In this document: one piece after another, positions 10,073 to 19,058 of the stretch
Layout of the letters: every line of letters begins with the position of its first letter
Numbering within the stretch: position 1 is the first letter of the stretch
Source: Achromobacter sp. UMC46
Lineage (GTDB): Bacteria; Pseudomonadota; Gammaproteobacteria; Burkholderiales; Burkholderiaceae_B
Direction of reading: 5' to 3'
Assembly: GCF_014170335.1 (NCBI RefSeq)
Contig: NZ_LZZS01000016.1
Span: 62,001 to 126,000 of the forward strand
Length of the DNA stretch: 64,000 nt
The notes under the pieces: model-generated
Database searches by the model: none
Seen by the model: only the letters and a program-made list of their open reading frames with translations
What the model was told of the DNA's origin: nothing
Position numbers and translations under genes: made by a program

Positions 10073-10960
10073 TCAGCCGACGGCGTCCAGCACGCATCCG
10101 CGCAGCCACCGATGGGCGGCGTCGCCGTCCATGCGCGGATGCCACAGCATCGACACCGTGAACGCCGGCATCGCGAAGGGCAGCAAAAAGCTGTGCATGC
10201 CTGCCCGCAGATTGCCGGTGTGCCGTTCCGGCACCGTGGCGATCAGGTCGGATCCGCGCGCCAGCGCAAGCGCCGTGGAAAATCCGCCGGCGATGGTGGC
10301 GATCACGCGATCGCGTCCGTGCGCGGCCAGTGCATCGTCGACCGGCCCTTTGTCCAGATTGCGGCGCGAGACGAGGATGTGGCGCGCGGACGCATAGCGG
10401 GCAAGCGTGACCTTGCCTTGGCTGAGCGGATGCCCGGCGCGCATGACGCCTACGAAGCGGTCCCGGAACAGCGCCCGCGTGCGCAGTTCGGGGCTGGCCG
10501 CGTCGCCGACGATACCTGTTTCCAGATCCACCGCGCCCGCGCGCAGCGGCGCACTGTCCTTGTCGGTTTTCTGCACGAAGCGCAGCCGCACGCCGGGCGC
10601 GCAGGCGCTGGTGCGGGCCAGCAGCGCCGGCCCGACGTTCTCGGCGAAGCCGTCGCTGGTACGCAATGTGAAGGTGCGCGCCAACTGTGTCAGATCTAGC
10701 TGCGCCGCCGGGCGCAGGACGGCTTCCACGTCTTGCACCAGCGTATGCACCCGCTCGCGCAGCTCCAGCGCGCGCGGCGTGGGCACCAGGCCGCGGCCGG
10801 CCCGCACCAGCAGCGGGTCTGCGGTGGCCTCGCGCAGCCGGGCCAGCGCCCGACTCATGGCGGACGGGCTCAGGCGCAGCCGGCGGGCGGCGCGCGCCAC
10901 GCTGCCCTCGTCCAGCAGGACGTCCAAGGTGGTCAAGAGGTTGAGGTCGGGGGTGGCCAT
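10073..10960 (-). CDS. LysR-family transcriptional regulator
   Basis: N-terminal winged HTH (LLDEGSVARAARRLRLSPSAMSRALARLRE) at about residues 16-45, then a LysR effector-binding domain ending near residue 295. I chose the ATG at 10960 (MATPDLNLLTTLDVLL); the frame stays open 15 codons further up, but that part does not look like LysR. It is divergent from the MFS gene at 11119 with a 158-bp gap, the usual arrangement for a LysR regulator and its target. It converges on the exported lyase, 16 bp apart. The effector is unknown. Confidence 0.9.
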   Translation of the reverse strand: MATPDLNLLTTLDVLLDEGSVARAARRLRLSPSAMSRALARLREATADPLLVRAGRGLVPTPRALELRERVHTLVQDVEAVLRPAAQLDLTQLARTFTLRTSDGFAENVGPALLARTSACAPGVRLRFVQKTDKDSAPLRAGAVDLETGIVGDAASPELRTRALFRDRFVGVMRAGHPLSQGKVTLARYASARHILVSRRNLDKGPVDDALAAHGRDRVIATIAGGFSTALALARGSDLIATVPERHTGNLRAGMHSFLLPFAMPAFTVSMLWHPRMDGDAAHRWLRGCVLDAVG

Positions 10961-11014
10961 GCTGCAAACGTAGCACGATCGGCGCGCAGGCAGCGGTTTT
11001 GGCATGGCGCCTGG

Positions 11015-11031
11015 TGCAGGTATTTAATGCA
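11015..11031. promoter_or_regulatory. Candidate LysR site between the lysR and MFS genes
   Basis: Two TGCA tetramers are separated by 9 nt in an A/T-rich patch (GGTATTTAA between them), about 55 bp from the lysR start and 88 bp from the MFS start. The motif is short, so this is only a candidate. Confidence 0.3.
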
Positions 11032-11118
11032 AATGCTGCGCCTTCCGCCAGGTAATCGACCCGCCTAGGATGGATGCATGGCGTCGTGTTGGCGCCTTGA
11101 AATCTTGCAGGCCAGCTC

Positions 11119-12531
11119 ATGCATACCTCCGTCCCGTCCGTCTCCCCCTCCCGGCCCTCCGTGCCCGTGTTGGCCTGCCTGTCCGTGTCGATGCTGTTGC
11201 CCGCCTTGGGCACCAGCATCGCCAATGTCGCGTTGCCGACCCTGGCGCAAGCTTTCGATGCGCCGTTCCCGTCGGTGCAGTGGATCGTGCTTGCCTACCT
11301 GCTTGCCATCACGACGCTGATCGTCAGTGTGGGACGGCTAGGGGACCTGGTCGGCCGTCGCCGGCTGATGCTGGCCGGTATCGGCCTGTTCACGGCCGGT
11401 TCGGCGCTGTGCGCGGCGACGCCCTGGCTGAGCGGATTGATCGCCGCGCGGGCCGTCCAGGGATTGGGCGCGGCCGTCATGATGGCGTTGACGATGGCGT
11501 TCGCCAGCGAGGTCGTGTCCAGGGAGAAGACCGGCAGCGCGATGGGCCTGCTGGGCACGATGTCGGCCGTGGGCACGGCGTTGGGGCCCACGTTGGGCGG
11601 CTTGCTGATCGCGGGGGCGGGCTGGCCGTCGATTTTCCTGATCAATCTGCCGTTGGGTCTGCTGGCATTCGGGCTGGCCTGGTTCCATTTGCCGCCGGAT
11701 CAGCGCGGGGCGGCCGAGTCGCGGCCGCGTTTCGACGCGTTGGGATCGCTGCTGCTGGCCATGGGCATCGCCGCGTATGCGCTGGCGATGACCCGGACGG
11801 GAGGCGGCGCCGGCACGATGGTCGCCGCGCTGCTTGCCGTCGCCGGGGCGGCGGCCGTCGCGTTCGTACGGGTGCAGGCCCGCTCGGCGTCGCCGCTGAT
11901 CCGGCCGGCGCTGTTCGGCCAGCCGGTGCTGAGCGCGGGCGTGGCCGCGAATGCGCTGGTGTCCACGGTCATGATGACGACGCTGGTCGTGGGGCCGTTC
12001 TATCTTGCCGGTGCGCTGGGGCTGGATGCGGCGCGCGTAGGCCTCGCGATGTCGTGCGGGCCGGCCGTCGCCGCGCTGGCGGGCGTTCCCGCGGGCCGGG
12101 GCGTGGACCGCTTCGGCGCACAGCGCGTGATGCTGGCGGGGCTGATCGCCATGGCGGCCGGGGCGCTTATCCTGCCCCTGGTGCCGGCGGTGTTCGGCGC
12201 GTTGGGCTATGTGGCGCCGCTGGCGGTGATCACGGCAGGCTATGCGCTGTTCCAGGCGGCCAACAGCAGTGCCGTCATGGCGCAAGCCGGCGCGGCGCAA
12301 CGCGGGGCCGTGTCGGGCCTGCTGAACCTGTCGCGCAATCTGGGGTTCATCACCGGGGCGTCGCTGATGGGCGCGGTATTCGCCTGGGGCGCGGGCGATC
12401 TGCGGTCCGCATCGCCCGCCGCGCTGGGCTCGGGCATGCGTTGGACGTATGGCCTGGCGGCGGCGCTGCTCTTGCTGGCGTTGGTGATCGTGGTGGCGGG
12501 CCGGGATCGAAGCCGGCCCGCGCAGGCGTAG
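11119..12531 (+). CDS. MFS drug/metabolite exporter, DHA2 (EmrB/QacA) type
   Basis: Integral membrane proton-coupled transporter, 470 residues with about 14 hydrophobic segments. The MFS motif A appears as GRLGDLVGRRRLM after TM2, and motif C-like GPTLGGLL in TM5, typical of antiporters. Starts with NVALPTLAQAF, the usual beginning of DHA2 members. It is divergent from the LysR gene at 10073-10960, which probably controls it. The substrate cannot be read from the sequence; efflux of a small organic compound is the family expectation. Confidence 0.88.
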   Translation: MHTSVPSVSPSRPSVPVLACLSVSMLLPALGTSIANVALPTLAQAFDAPFPSVQWIVLAYLLAITTLIVSVGRLGDLVGRRRLMLAGIGLFTAGSALCAATPWLSGLIAARAVQGLGAAVMMALTMAFASEVVSREKTGSAMGLLGTMSAVGTALGPTLGGLLIAGAGWPSIFLINLPLGLLAFGLAWFHLPPDQRGAAESRPRFDALGSLLLAMGIAAYALAMTRTGGGAGTMVAALLAVAGAAAVAFVRVQARSASPLIRPALFGQPVLSAGVAANALVSTVMMTTLVVGPFYLAGALGLDAARVGLAMSCGPAVAALAGVPAGRGVDRFGAQRVMLAGLIAMAAGALILPLVPAVFGALGYVAPLAVITAGYALFQAANSSAVMAQAGAAQRGAVSGLLNLSRNLGFITGASLMGAVFAWGAGDLRSASPAALGSGMRWTYGLAAALLLLALVIVVAGRDRSRPAQA

Positions 12532-12549
12532 CCGGGCGTCCGCCCGGCT
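12530..12549. terminator. Hairpin between convergent MFS and Bug receptor genes
   Basis: AGCCGGGCG and CGCCCGGCT are separated by two bases, starting inside the MFS stop codon. There is no T-run, so it may act as a bidirectional pause or 3'-end stabiliser and not as a classical intrinsic terminator. Confidence 0.45.
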
Positions 12550-12568
12550 AGGCGGCGCCCGTCGTCAT

Positions 12569-13534
12569 CTACTCGGCTTTCAAGCCTGCCTGAACGATCA
12601 GCGGCTCCCACTTCAGGCGTTCGCTGCGCGAGAACGCGGTCAGTTCCGCCGGCGTGCCGCCGCCCGGCTCATGGCCCAGCTCCAACAGGCGCTGCCGCAC
12701 CTCGGGCCGCGCCAGGATCTTCGTGAGTTCGGCGTTCAGCCGCTGCACGACGGCGGGCGGGGTGCCCTTGGGCACGTACAGGCCATTCCATGCGATGACC
12801 TGAAATCCCGGCAAGCCTTGTTCGGCGACGGACTTCACGCCCGGCAGCAGGGCCGATTCCTTCAACGACGTCACGGCCAGCGCCCGCAGCTTGCCGCTGG
12901 TGATGAACGAGCGGGCCGCGCTGACGGTGTCGATGCCGATCTGCACCTGGCCGCCCATCAGGTCCGTCGTGGCGGTGGCCGAGCCCTTGTAGGGGATGCC
13001 GCGGATGCTGTTGACGCCTTGCTGCTTGAGCAGTTCGAAGACCAGGCGGGCCGTGGTGCTGGGCATGCCGACATTGATGCTGTCGGCCTTCGCCTTCTTG
13101 GCGTCCTGCAGGTCGGCCAGCGTGGCATACGGCGAACCCGGCGGCGTCAGCAGCACCATCGGGAACGAACTGACCAGCATGACGGGTTCGAAGTCCCGGT
13201 CGGGGTCGAATGCGGTGGACGCATACATGTATTGGTTCAGCACGTGCGTGCCGTTGGTGCCCATCAGCAACGTATAGCCGTCGGGTGCCGCGCGCGCGGC
13301 TTCGGAGGCGCCGATGTTGCCGCCCGCGCCGGGGCGGTTTTCAACGATGAAGGGTTGCCCCAGGTTGCGGGCCAGATACTCGGCCAGATAGCGTCCGGCC
13401 ACGTCGGTGCCTTGGCCGGCCTGATAGGGGACGATCAGTTTGACGGGTTTGGAGGGGTAGTTGTCGGCCGCGGCGACGGGTTGCGTAAACAGCAGGGACG
13501 TCGCTAGCGCGGCGATCAGGCGTATGGCTTTCAT
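12569..13534 (-). CDS. Bug-family (TctC) periplasmic solute receptor
   Basis: Tripartite tricarboxylate transporter receptor. A signal peptide ends in VAA-ADNYPSKP, and the mature part begins with the family hallmark YPSKPVKLIVPYQAGQGTDV. Bug proteins bind carboxylates and related ligands in the periplasm. No TctA/TctB membrane subunits are encoded in the window, so it must use shared ones elsewhere or act as a sensor. Last gene of the operon ligase-MaoC-CoA transferase-Bug, 42 nt after the CoA-transferase; GGAG precedes the start. The context suggests a ligand that is an organic acid activated to its CoA ester. Confidence 0.93.
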   Translation of the reverse strand: MKAIRLIAALATSLLFTQPVAAADNYPSKPVKLIVPYQAGQGTDVAGRYLAEYLARNLGQPFIVENRPGAGGNIGASEAARAAPDGYTLLMGTNGTHVLNQYMYASTAFDPDRDFEPVMLVSSFPMVLLTPPGSPYATLADLQDAKKAKADSINVGMPSTTARLVFELLKQQGVNSIRGIPYKGSATATTDLMGGQVQIGIDTVSAARSFITSGKLRALAVTSLKESALLPGVKSVAEQGLPGFQVIAWNGLYVPKGTPPAVVQRLNAELTKILARPEVRQRLLELGHEPGGGTPAELTAFSRSERLKWEPLIVQAGLKAE

Positions 13535-13576
13535 GGTGGTCTCCTGGATATTCTTATTGGGTAGCGGTGGGTGTTG

Positions 13577-14833
13577 CTACAGCTTTGGAGGAGGCCATCG
13601 CGGCAAGACGCCCTGCTCCCGCAGGGCCGCGATACGGGTGTCGTCGAGGCCGGCCTCCCGGAGGACCTCGTCGGTATGCTGCGCATAGGCAGGGGGCAGC
13701 CGGCGCACGCGCACGGGTGCGTCGGACAAGCGGGTGGCGGCGCCGATGCCGTGGTAGCCGTCGCGGTCGACGCGCATGCCGCGATGCGCCGCATGCGCCT
13801 GCTCGAAGGCTTCGGGCACGCTGTGGACCGGCCCCGTCGGCACGCCCAAATGCATCAGGTCCTGGCAGACGACGTCGCGCGTGCGCGTGGAGAGTGCCGC
13901 CTCGATGGCGGTGCGCAAGGCGTCGCGGTGTTCCAGCCGCTGGCGGTTGGTGGCGAAGCGCTCGTCTTCCAGCAACGGCGCCTGGCCGATGTAATCGCAG
14001 AACTTGCGGAACTGGCGGTCGTTGACGACGCCCAGGAAGATCTCGCCGTCGCGGCAGGCGAAACGGTCGTATGGCGCGATGTTGGGGTGCGCGCTGCCCA
14101 GCAGCGCCGGCACGCGTTGCGTGTGCATCCAGTTGGCGGCGTGCGGCACCAGCAGGCTGAGGGCCGTGTCGAACAGCGTGGCGTCCACGCGCTGGCCCTG
14201 CCCGGTGCGCGCGCGGTGGTACAGCGCCAGCAGAATGCCCGCTTGCGCGGTGTAGCCCGTCAGGTGGTCCACGATGGGGATGCCGATGCGGGTGGGGCCG
14301 CTGGCCGGATCGCCGTTCACGCTCATCAGCCCGCACATGGCTTGCAGGATGGCGTCGTAGCCGGGCAGGCCGCCCAGCGGGCCGTCCGCGCCGAAGCCGG
14401 AGATGGCGCAGTAGACCAGTTGCGGAAAGCGGGCTTTAAGGTCCGTCTCATAGTCCAGCCCCCATTTGGCCATCGTGCCGGGAATGAAGTTCTCGACCAG
14501 GATGTCGGCGTCTTCCAGCAGCCGCAGCAGGACGTCGCGGCCGCCTGCCAGGGACAGGTCCAGCCCGATCGCGCGCTTGCCCCGGTTGACGGCGGTGAAG
14601 TAGGCCGCGTCGCCCTCGGCGTTGACGGGCGGGCCCAGCGTGCGGGTCTCGTCGCCGCCAGGCGGTTCGACCTTGATCACGTCGGCGCCCTGGTCGGCCA
14701 GCATCTGGGTGCACAACGGCCCCGCCAGCACCCGGGACAGGTCGATGACCCGGATGCCCGCCAGCGCGCCCGCGGCGCGGGCCTGGGGGGCATCCGGGGC
14801 GTGTTCGGCAAGCTCCGATGAACCAGACATCAT
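13577..14833 (-). CDS. CaiB/BaiF class III CoA-transferase
   Basis: Transfers CoA between carboxylic acids through an aspartyl-CoA anhydride. Hallmarks: GIRVIDLSRVLAGPLCTQMLADQGADVIKVE at the start, NRGKRAIGLDL, ENFIPGTMAKWGLDY and SGFGADGPLGGLPGYDAILQA, with the family's aspartate in the last motif. I start at the ATG at 14833 because GAGGTC lies just upstream (the next codon is also ATG) and this leaves 28 nt after the MaoC gene; the longer open frame to 14884 would overlap that gene. Substrate pair unknown. It may activate the same acid as the ligase, or a second one. Confidence 0.92.
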   Translation of the reverse strand: MMSGSSELAEHAPDAPQARAAGALAGIRVIDLSRVLAGPLCTQMLADQGADVIKVEPPGGDETRTLGPPVNAEGDAAYFTAVNRGKRAIGLDLSLAGGRDVLLRLLEDADILVENFIPGTMAKWGLDYETDLKARFPQLVYCAISGFGADGPLGGLPGYDAILQAMCGLMSVNGDPASGPTRIGIPIVDHLTGYTAQAGILLALYHRARTGQGQRVDATLFDTALSLLVPHAANWMHTQRVPALLGSAHPNIAPYDRFACRDGEIFLGVVNDRQFRKFCDYIGQAPLLEDERFATNRQRLEHRDALRTAIEAALSTRTRDVVCQDLMHLGVPTGPVHSVPEAFEQAHAAHRGMRVDRDGYHGIGAATRLSDAPVRVRRLPPAYAQHTDEVLREAGLDDTRIAALREQGVLPRWPPPKL

Positions 14834-14861
14834 TGACCTCGATTTGGCCGTGTCCGACGCG

Positions 14862-16007
14862 TTATCCGCGGGTGGGCAATTCAACCACGCCAGAACCCAG
14901 TACGGACAGCTCGTCGTCCTGGTTGCGGGCTTCCTGTTCGATCTCGACCAGATGCCGGCCGTCTTCGATGAACTTGCGCGTGACGCGGCCCTTGAAGAAC
15001 AGCATGTCGCCCTCGGGGTTGTGGCGGCGTATCTTGCACGTGGACTTGCGCAGGAAACCGGCGTCGCCCATCCAGTTGGTCAAGTGGTGCGTCAGCCACG
15101 AGTTGCGTTCCGGGCCGTAGTCGTACGCGCCTGGCGCGCCCACTTCCAGCGCGAATTCCTCTTCCCAGTGCACGCGCTCGGGCACGTCGGGGATGCCGAA
15201 GCGGTTGGTGATGCCCACGCCAGGGTGCGCGTCGATCAGTTGCCACGCCAGCTTGTTGGCGCGGATGTACAGGCCGCCCCAGCCTTGCGCATAGGCGATG
15301 AAGCCCGTCACCGTCATCGGGCCCTTGAACATCACGGGCAGGTCTTCGCCTTCTTTCACGTCTTCCCAATAGCGGGGCGTGGCGCCGCGCACGTCTTCCT
15401 GCGCGTACAGCTTGTAGGCTTCCTTGATTTCCTCGGGGCTGTAGCGGCGCGGCTCGCGGGCGCGCACTTCCTTGTACTTGCTGCCCTGTTCGCGGGCGTG
15501 GTCGCGTTCCGTGCGGAAGCACCAGCTGTCGGCTTCGGCGACCTTGTCGCCATCCTGGTTGAAGAAGTCCACGTGATAGATCTGCTGCACCGCGCGGCCG
15601 GCGAACCGGGTCTGGTGTTCGATCAGGTTCTTCAAGTGCGCTTCGGTGGAAATGACGTCGTTGCGCTTGACGGCCTTGTGCCAGGTCCAGTCGGCGCCCG
15701 ACCACATGGCGTGCACGCCGGGCAGCCCGCCCACGTAGCCCGACACGATGCGGCTGGTTGCAAACAGAAAGCTGGGCAGCGCGATGATGCCGCCGTGCTG
15801 CGTCTTGGCCGCGTAGGCCGGGTCGCACCACAGGGGGTTGTCGTCGCCGATGCCGTGAGCGTAGTGGCGGATGTTGTCGCGCGTGGCCTCGTAGCACCAC
15901 GGTTCGGCGGTGGCGCCGATCTTGACGCCGATGCGCGCGCGGAGTTCGTCCAGGCCGCGTTCGGTGATGGTCGGGAAGCTTCTTTCGGTCTTGGTCTTGG
16001 TCAGCAT
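14862..16007 (-). CDS. MaoC-like double-hotdog enoyl-CoA/hydroxyacyl-CoA dehydratase
   Basis: At 381 residues it has room for two hotdog folds: an N-terminal FAS1-like dehydratase domain (about 15-170) and a C-terminal MaoC-type half (about 205-375). Such proteins hydrate or dehydrate CoA thioesters in the cytoplasm. The ATG at 16007 has GGAGA upstream. The frame is open far upstream of it, antiparallel to nothing and overlapping the ligase gene, but that part is only a codon-usage shadow. It lies between the acyl-CoA ligase (20 nt upstream) and the CoA-transferase (28 nt downstream), which points to a beta-oxidation-like step after activation. Which half is catalytic is not clear from sequence alone. 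Confidence 0.85.
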   Translation of the reverse strand: MLTKTKTERSFPTITERGLDELRARIGVKIGATAEPWCYEATRDNIRHYAHGIGDDNPLWCDPAYAAKTQHGGIIALPSFLFATSRIVSGYVGGLPGVHAMWSGADWTWHKAVKRNDVISTEAHLKNLIEHQTRFAGRAVQQIYHVDFFNQDGDKVAEADSWCFRTERDHAREQGSKYKEVRAREPRRYSPEEIKEAYKLYAQEDVRGATPRYWEDVKEGEDLPVMFKGPMTVTGFIAYAQGWGGLYIRANKLAWQLIDAHPGVGITNRFGIPDVPERVHWEEEFALEVGAPGAYDYGPERNSWLTHHLTNWMGDAGFLRKSTCKIRRHNPEGDMLFFKGRVTRKFIEDGRHLVEIEQEARNQDDELSVLGSGVVELPTRG

Positions 16008-16027
16008 GATGTCTCCAGGGGGATGGG

Positions 16028-17614
16028 TCAGACGTGCGCGGCGGGCGCGGCGTTTACGGTTGAGGCCTGGGCGGTCGCAAGCTCCTGCTCGCGCAGTTTC
16101 CGGCGATGGATCTTCCCGGCGGGCGTCTTGGGCAGTTCCGGCACGAACACCACCTGGCGCGGATATTCGTGCTGGGCCAATTGGCTGCGGACGGTGTTCT
16201 GGATCTCTTCGATGAAGGTGTCGTCGCCCGGCCGGGCCGACACCACGAAGGCTTTGACGACCTGGCCGCGCAAGGCGTCGGGCACGCCGATGGCGGCCGC
16301 TTCTGTCACGTCGCGGTGCTTCAGGATGGCGTCTTCGATCTCGACGGCGCTCATCGTCCAGCCGGCCGAGATGATGACGTCGTCGGCACGGCCGCCATGC
16401 CAGAAGTAGCCGTCTTCGTCGATGCGCCCCAGGTCCTTGGTGGCGACCCAGGCGTCGCGGCGCCAGAGTTTCAGTTCTCCCGTCACGCCGGGCGCGCAAG
16501 GCGCGCCGCTGGCGTCCTGCACTTCGACCCGCAGGCCGGGCACGGGCTTGCCGAGCGAACCGGGCTTGACCGTGAAGTCCGCCGCGCCGGGATAGTTCAC
16601 CAGGCACACCCCGATTTCCGTGGTGCCGTACATGCTGCAGACGGGGCGCCCGAAGGCGGACTGCACGAAGGCGGACGTTTCGCTGTCGATGGGTTCGCCG
16701 GTGAAGGACACCTTCTCCAGCTGGTAGCGGTACTGGTCCGCCATGCCCGAGTTGCGCATCATCCGGTAGTGCGTGGCGGCGGCCGAGATGTTGTTGAAGC
16801 CATGGTCCTGCAAGGCTTGCAGCAGGCGTTCTGCGTTGAACTTGCCGGCATAGGCGCCGATGGTGACCCCCAGGGCCAGCGGGGCCAGCGTGCCGTGCCA
16901 CAGGCCGTGGCCCCAGGCGGGCGACGACGGGCACATGAAGCGGTCGCCGGGCCGCACGCCGGTGCCGTACAACGCGGCCAGCATCAGCGTGACCAGCGCG
17001 CGGTGGGTGTGCCTGACCGCGTCGGGCAGTTCGCGGGTGGTGCCCGAGGTGTACTGGAAGATGGCCAGATCGTCGGCGTTCGTGCGGCATTCGTACCGGG
17101 ACGGAAAGTCGGCCAGCATGCCGATGAAATCGTCGTCGGCGATGACGACGCGCATGTCGTCGCGGCCGCCGGCCAGTGGCGCCTTTTCGGCGTTGGTCAC
17201 CAGCATGCGGGGCTGGCAGTCCTGCACGCGCAACCGGATGCCGTCGGGGCCGAACAGCGTGAAGAGCGGCACCGCGATGGCGCCCCGTTTCATCGCGCCG
17301 AACATCGCCACGTAGAAGGCCAGCGACGGCTCCAGCATGACGGCGACCCGGTCGCCGGGCTGGATGCCCTGGGCGGCCAGATAGTGCGCGAAACGCGACG
17401 AGGCCTCGGATATCTGCTGGAAGCCGTAAGACTCGCTGTCGCCCGTTGCGCGCACCAGGATGACGGCCGGCTGGTCGCGGCCGGCATGGCGGTCGATGCA
17501 CTCGTGAGCGATGTTCATCTGCCGGCGGTCGCCGTCGAACAGTTCCCAGAGCTTGTCCGGCGTGCAGAGCGCCTGGGCGTCCGCGTAAGAAGTGGCCTGT
17601 GTCAGCGTCGTCAT
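16028..17614 (-). CDS. AMP-dependent acyl-CoA synthetase (ANL superfamily)
   Basis: Activates a carboxylic acid to its acyl-CoA through an acyl-adenylate. Seen in order: the P-loop-like motif YTSGTTRELPDAVRHTHR (about 186), YGTTEIG (about 333), the hinge region DLGRIDEDGYFWHGGRADD (about 408-426), and the C-terminal PKTPAGKIHRRKLRE with the catalytic Lys. 528 residues is normal. The P-loop differs from the usual SGTTGKPKG, with RELPDA in place of the Gly-Lys part. First gene of a four-gene operon on this strand, divergent from iclR; a 40-bp dyad lies between. Substrate not identifiable; an aromatic or short-chain acid is plausible. Confidence 0.92.
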   Translation of the reverse strand: MTTLTQATSYADAQALCTPDKLWELFDGDRRQMNIAHECIDRHAGRDQPAVILVRATGDSESYGFQQISEASSRFAHYLAAQGIQPGDRVAVMLEPSLAFYVAMFGAMKRGAIAVPLFTLFGPDGIRLRVQDCQPRMLVTNAEKAPLAGGRDDMRVVIADDDFIGMLADFPSRYECRTNADDLAIFQYTSGTTRELPDAVRHTHRALVTLMLAALYGTGVRPGDRFMCPSSPAWGHGLWHGTLAPLALGVTIGAYAGKFNAERLLQALQDHGFNNISAAATHYRMMRNSGMADQYRYQLEKVSFTGEPIDSETSAFVQSAFGRPVCSMYGTTEIGVCLVNYPGAADFTVKPGSLGKPVPGLRVEVQDASGAPCAPGVTGELKLWRRDAWVATKDLGRIDEDGYFWHGGRADDVIISAGWTMSAVEIEDAILKHRDVTEAAAIGVPDALRGQVVKAFVVSARPGDDTFIEEIQNTVRSQLAQHEYPRQVVFVPELPKTPAGKIHRRKLREQELATAQASTVNAAPAAHV

Positions 17615-17671
17615 GTCGTCGTGCCTGTGTGGGTCCGCAATCTGTTGAAGCGATAGTGCGCGCCGCTTTTA

Positions 17672-17711
17672 AAATTGTCAATTACGTTCATTGATTGTAT
17701 ATAGACAATTT
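17672..17711. promoter_or_regulatory. Dyad in the ligase/iclR divergent promoter region
   Basis: Perfect 8-bp arms AAATTGTC and GACAATTT with a 24-nt spacer that holds a second dyad (TCAAT, 7 nt, ATTGA at 17678-17694). It is the only A/T-rich part of the 179-bp intergenic region and is the best candidate for the IclR operator controlling both directions. Confidence 0.55.
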
Positions 17712-17793
17712 CAAGCGGGAAAATCAGGGCGGTATCGATGCGGCGAGGGACGGCGCGCAAGGTATGCTTGCCGCAATAAAAACGGAGAGTCAG

Positions 17794-18594
17794 ATGAGTC
17801 AGTCCAGTCCCCAGGAATCTTCCGCGGCCGCGGGGCCGCGCGTCCGCCCGGTGCCGGCCGTCACGCGGTCGATCGCCATCCTGCGATTGCTGGGCCGTGG
17901 CGGCGCGCCGATGACGTTGAAGGCGATCTCGCAGGAATTGGAGATGGTGACCAGCACCTGCCTGCACATCCTTCGGGTCTTGGTGGACGAGGGGCTGGTG
18001 AAAGTGGATACCGGCACCAAGCGCTATAGCCTGGGCGTGGGCATGCTGACGCTGGCGCGCAGCGTGATCGAAAGCAGTCCCTTTCCGACGCTGGTGCAGC
18101 CGGTGCTGGACAAGCTGTCCAGCGCGGCCAATGTCACGGCGATCGGGGTGGAAGTGGCGGGCGGGGACCACATGGTGGTGCTGGCGTTGTCGCGCTCCAC
18201 GGCGCCGTTCCGGCTACATGTGGATGTGGGCAGCCGTTTCCCTGCGCTGATCAGCGCAACCGGCCGATTGGTGGCCGCGTTCACGGACCTGACGGACAAG
18301 GAGCTGGAGCGCCGCTTCAAGGCGTTGCGATGGGACCAGGCGCCCGAATTCGCGGCGTGGAAAGCCGACGTGGACGCGGTGCGCCGGGACGGCTACAGCA
18401 TGGACCGCAACAACTACATCAACGGCGTCGTCGTCGTCGCGGTGCCGGTGTTGAACAGCCAGAATCGCATGACGCATTCGCTGGTCGCGGCCGGGCTGGC
18501 CGAACAGCTTGACGACGCCCGCGCGCACGCCTTGGCGAAGGACCTGCAAGCCGAAGCGCATACGCTGTCGCAACTGCTGGCTGCCCGGAGCTGA
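17794..18594 (+). CDS. IclR-family transcriptional regulator
   Basis: N-terminal winged HTH (TRSIAILRLLGRGGAPMTLKAISQELEM) and C-terminal GAF-like effector domain (ALISATGRLVAAF is the family signature). I start at the ATG at 17794, preceded by GGAGAG, giving 266 residues; the frame is open 33 codons further up through the promoter region. It is divergent from the CoA catabolic operon, which it very likely regulates, and is followed 4 nt later by a thioesterase gene. The effector is probably a pathway acid or CoA ester. Confidence 0.93.
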   Translation: MSQSSPQESSAAAGPRVRPVPAVTRSIAILRLLGRGGAPMTLKAISQELEMVTSTCLHILRVLVDEGLVKVDTGTKRYSLGVGMLTLARSVIESSPFPTLVQPVLDKLSSAANVTAIGVEVAGGDHMVVLALSRSTAPFRLHVDVGSRFPALISATGRLVAAFTDLTDKELERRFKALRWDQAPEFAAWKADVDAVRRDGYSMDRNNYINGVVVVAVPVLNSQNRMTHSLVAAGLAEQLDDARAHALAKDLQAEAHTLSQLLAARS

Positions 18595-18598
18595 ACCG

Positions 18599-19039
18599 AT
18601 GCGCGCGACCCCCACGATCGAATCACTGGCGGCCGATGGCTGGCGGCAGAAATCGCTGCCGGGTTTCGCGGGCCTGATCGGCCCGTTGTGGGCGCGCAAG
18701 GAAGCCGATGGCTGGGCCTATGGCTTGTTGGCGGGCGCCGATCATCTGAATCCGGCCGGCGTGGTGCATGGCGGATTGCTGACGGCGATGCTGGACCATG
18801 GCATGAGCGCCATCGCCTGGGAAGCGATGGCGCGGCGCGCTTGCGCGACGGTGCAGCTGGACACGCACTTCCTGATGGCGGCGCGCGCCGGCCAGTTCCT
18901 GGAAGTGCGCGGCCGCGTGCTGCGGGCCACGGCCAGCCTGGTGTTCATGCAAGGTGAATTAAGCGTCGCCGGCGAGACCGTGGCGACGGGCGCCGCGGTG
19001 CTGAAAATGATCGGGACGCCGGCGGTCGGCGCCCAATAG
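18599..19039 (+). CDS. PaaI-type hotdog thioesterase
   Basis: 146-residue single hotdog domain. The family motif appears as NPAGVVHGGLLTAMLDHGMS (about 51-70) followed by TVQLDTHFLMAARAGQFLEVRGRV. These enzymes hydrolyse acyl-CoA thioesters, often to rescue stalled CoA pools. It begins 4 nt after the iclR stop and so is co-transcribed with the regulator of the neighbouring ligase/MaoC/CoA-transferase operon, which fits a CoA-releasing or salvage role in that pathway. The ATG at 18599 is the one that fits the hotdog N terminus. Confidence 0.88.
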   Translation: MRATPTIESLAADGWRQKSLPGFAGLIGPLWARKEADGWAYGLLAGADHLNPAGVVHGGLLTAMLDHGMSAIAWEAMARRACATVQLDTHFLMAARAGQFLEVRGRVLRATASLVFMQGELSVAGETVATGAAVLKMIGTPAVGAQ

Positions 19040-19058
19040 GATCGGCCGCGGCCGGCGG

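Noticed and set aside
16008..17681. In-frame upstream extension of the MaoC gene across the ligase gene
   Set aside because: Would give an Arg/Pro-rich 560-residue extension overlapping a real gene; the ATG at 16007 has its own ribosome-binding site.
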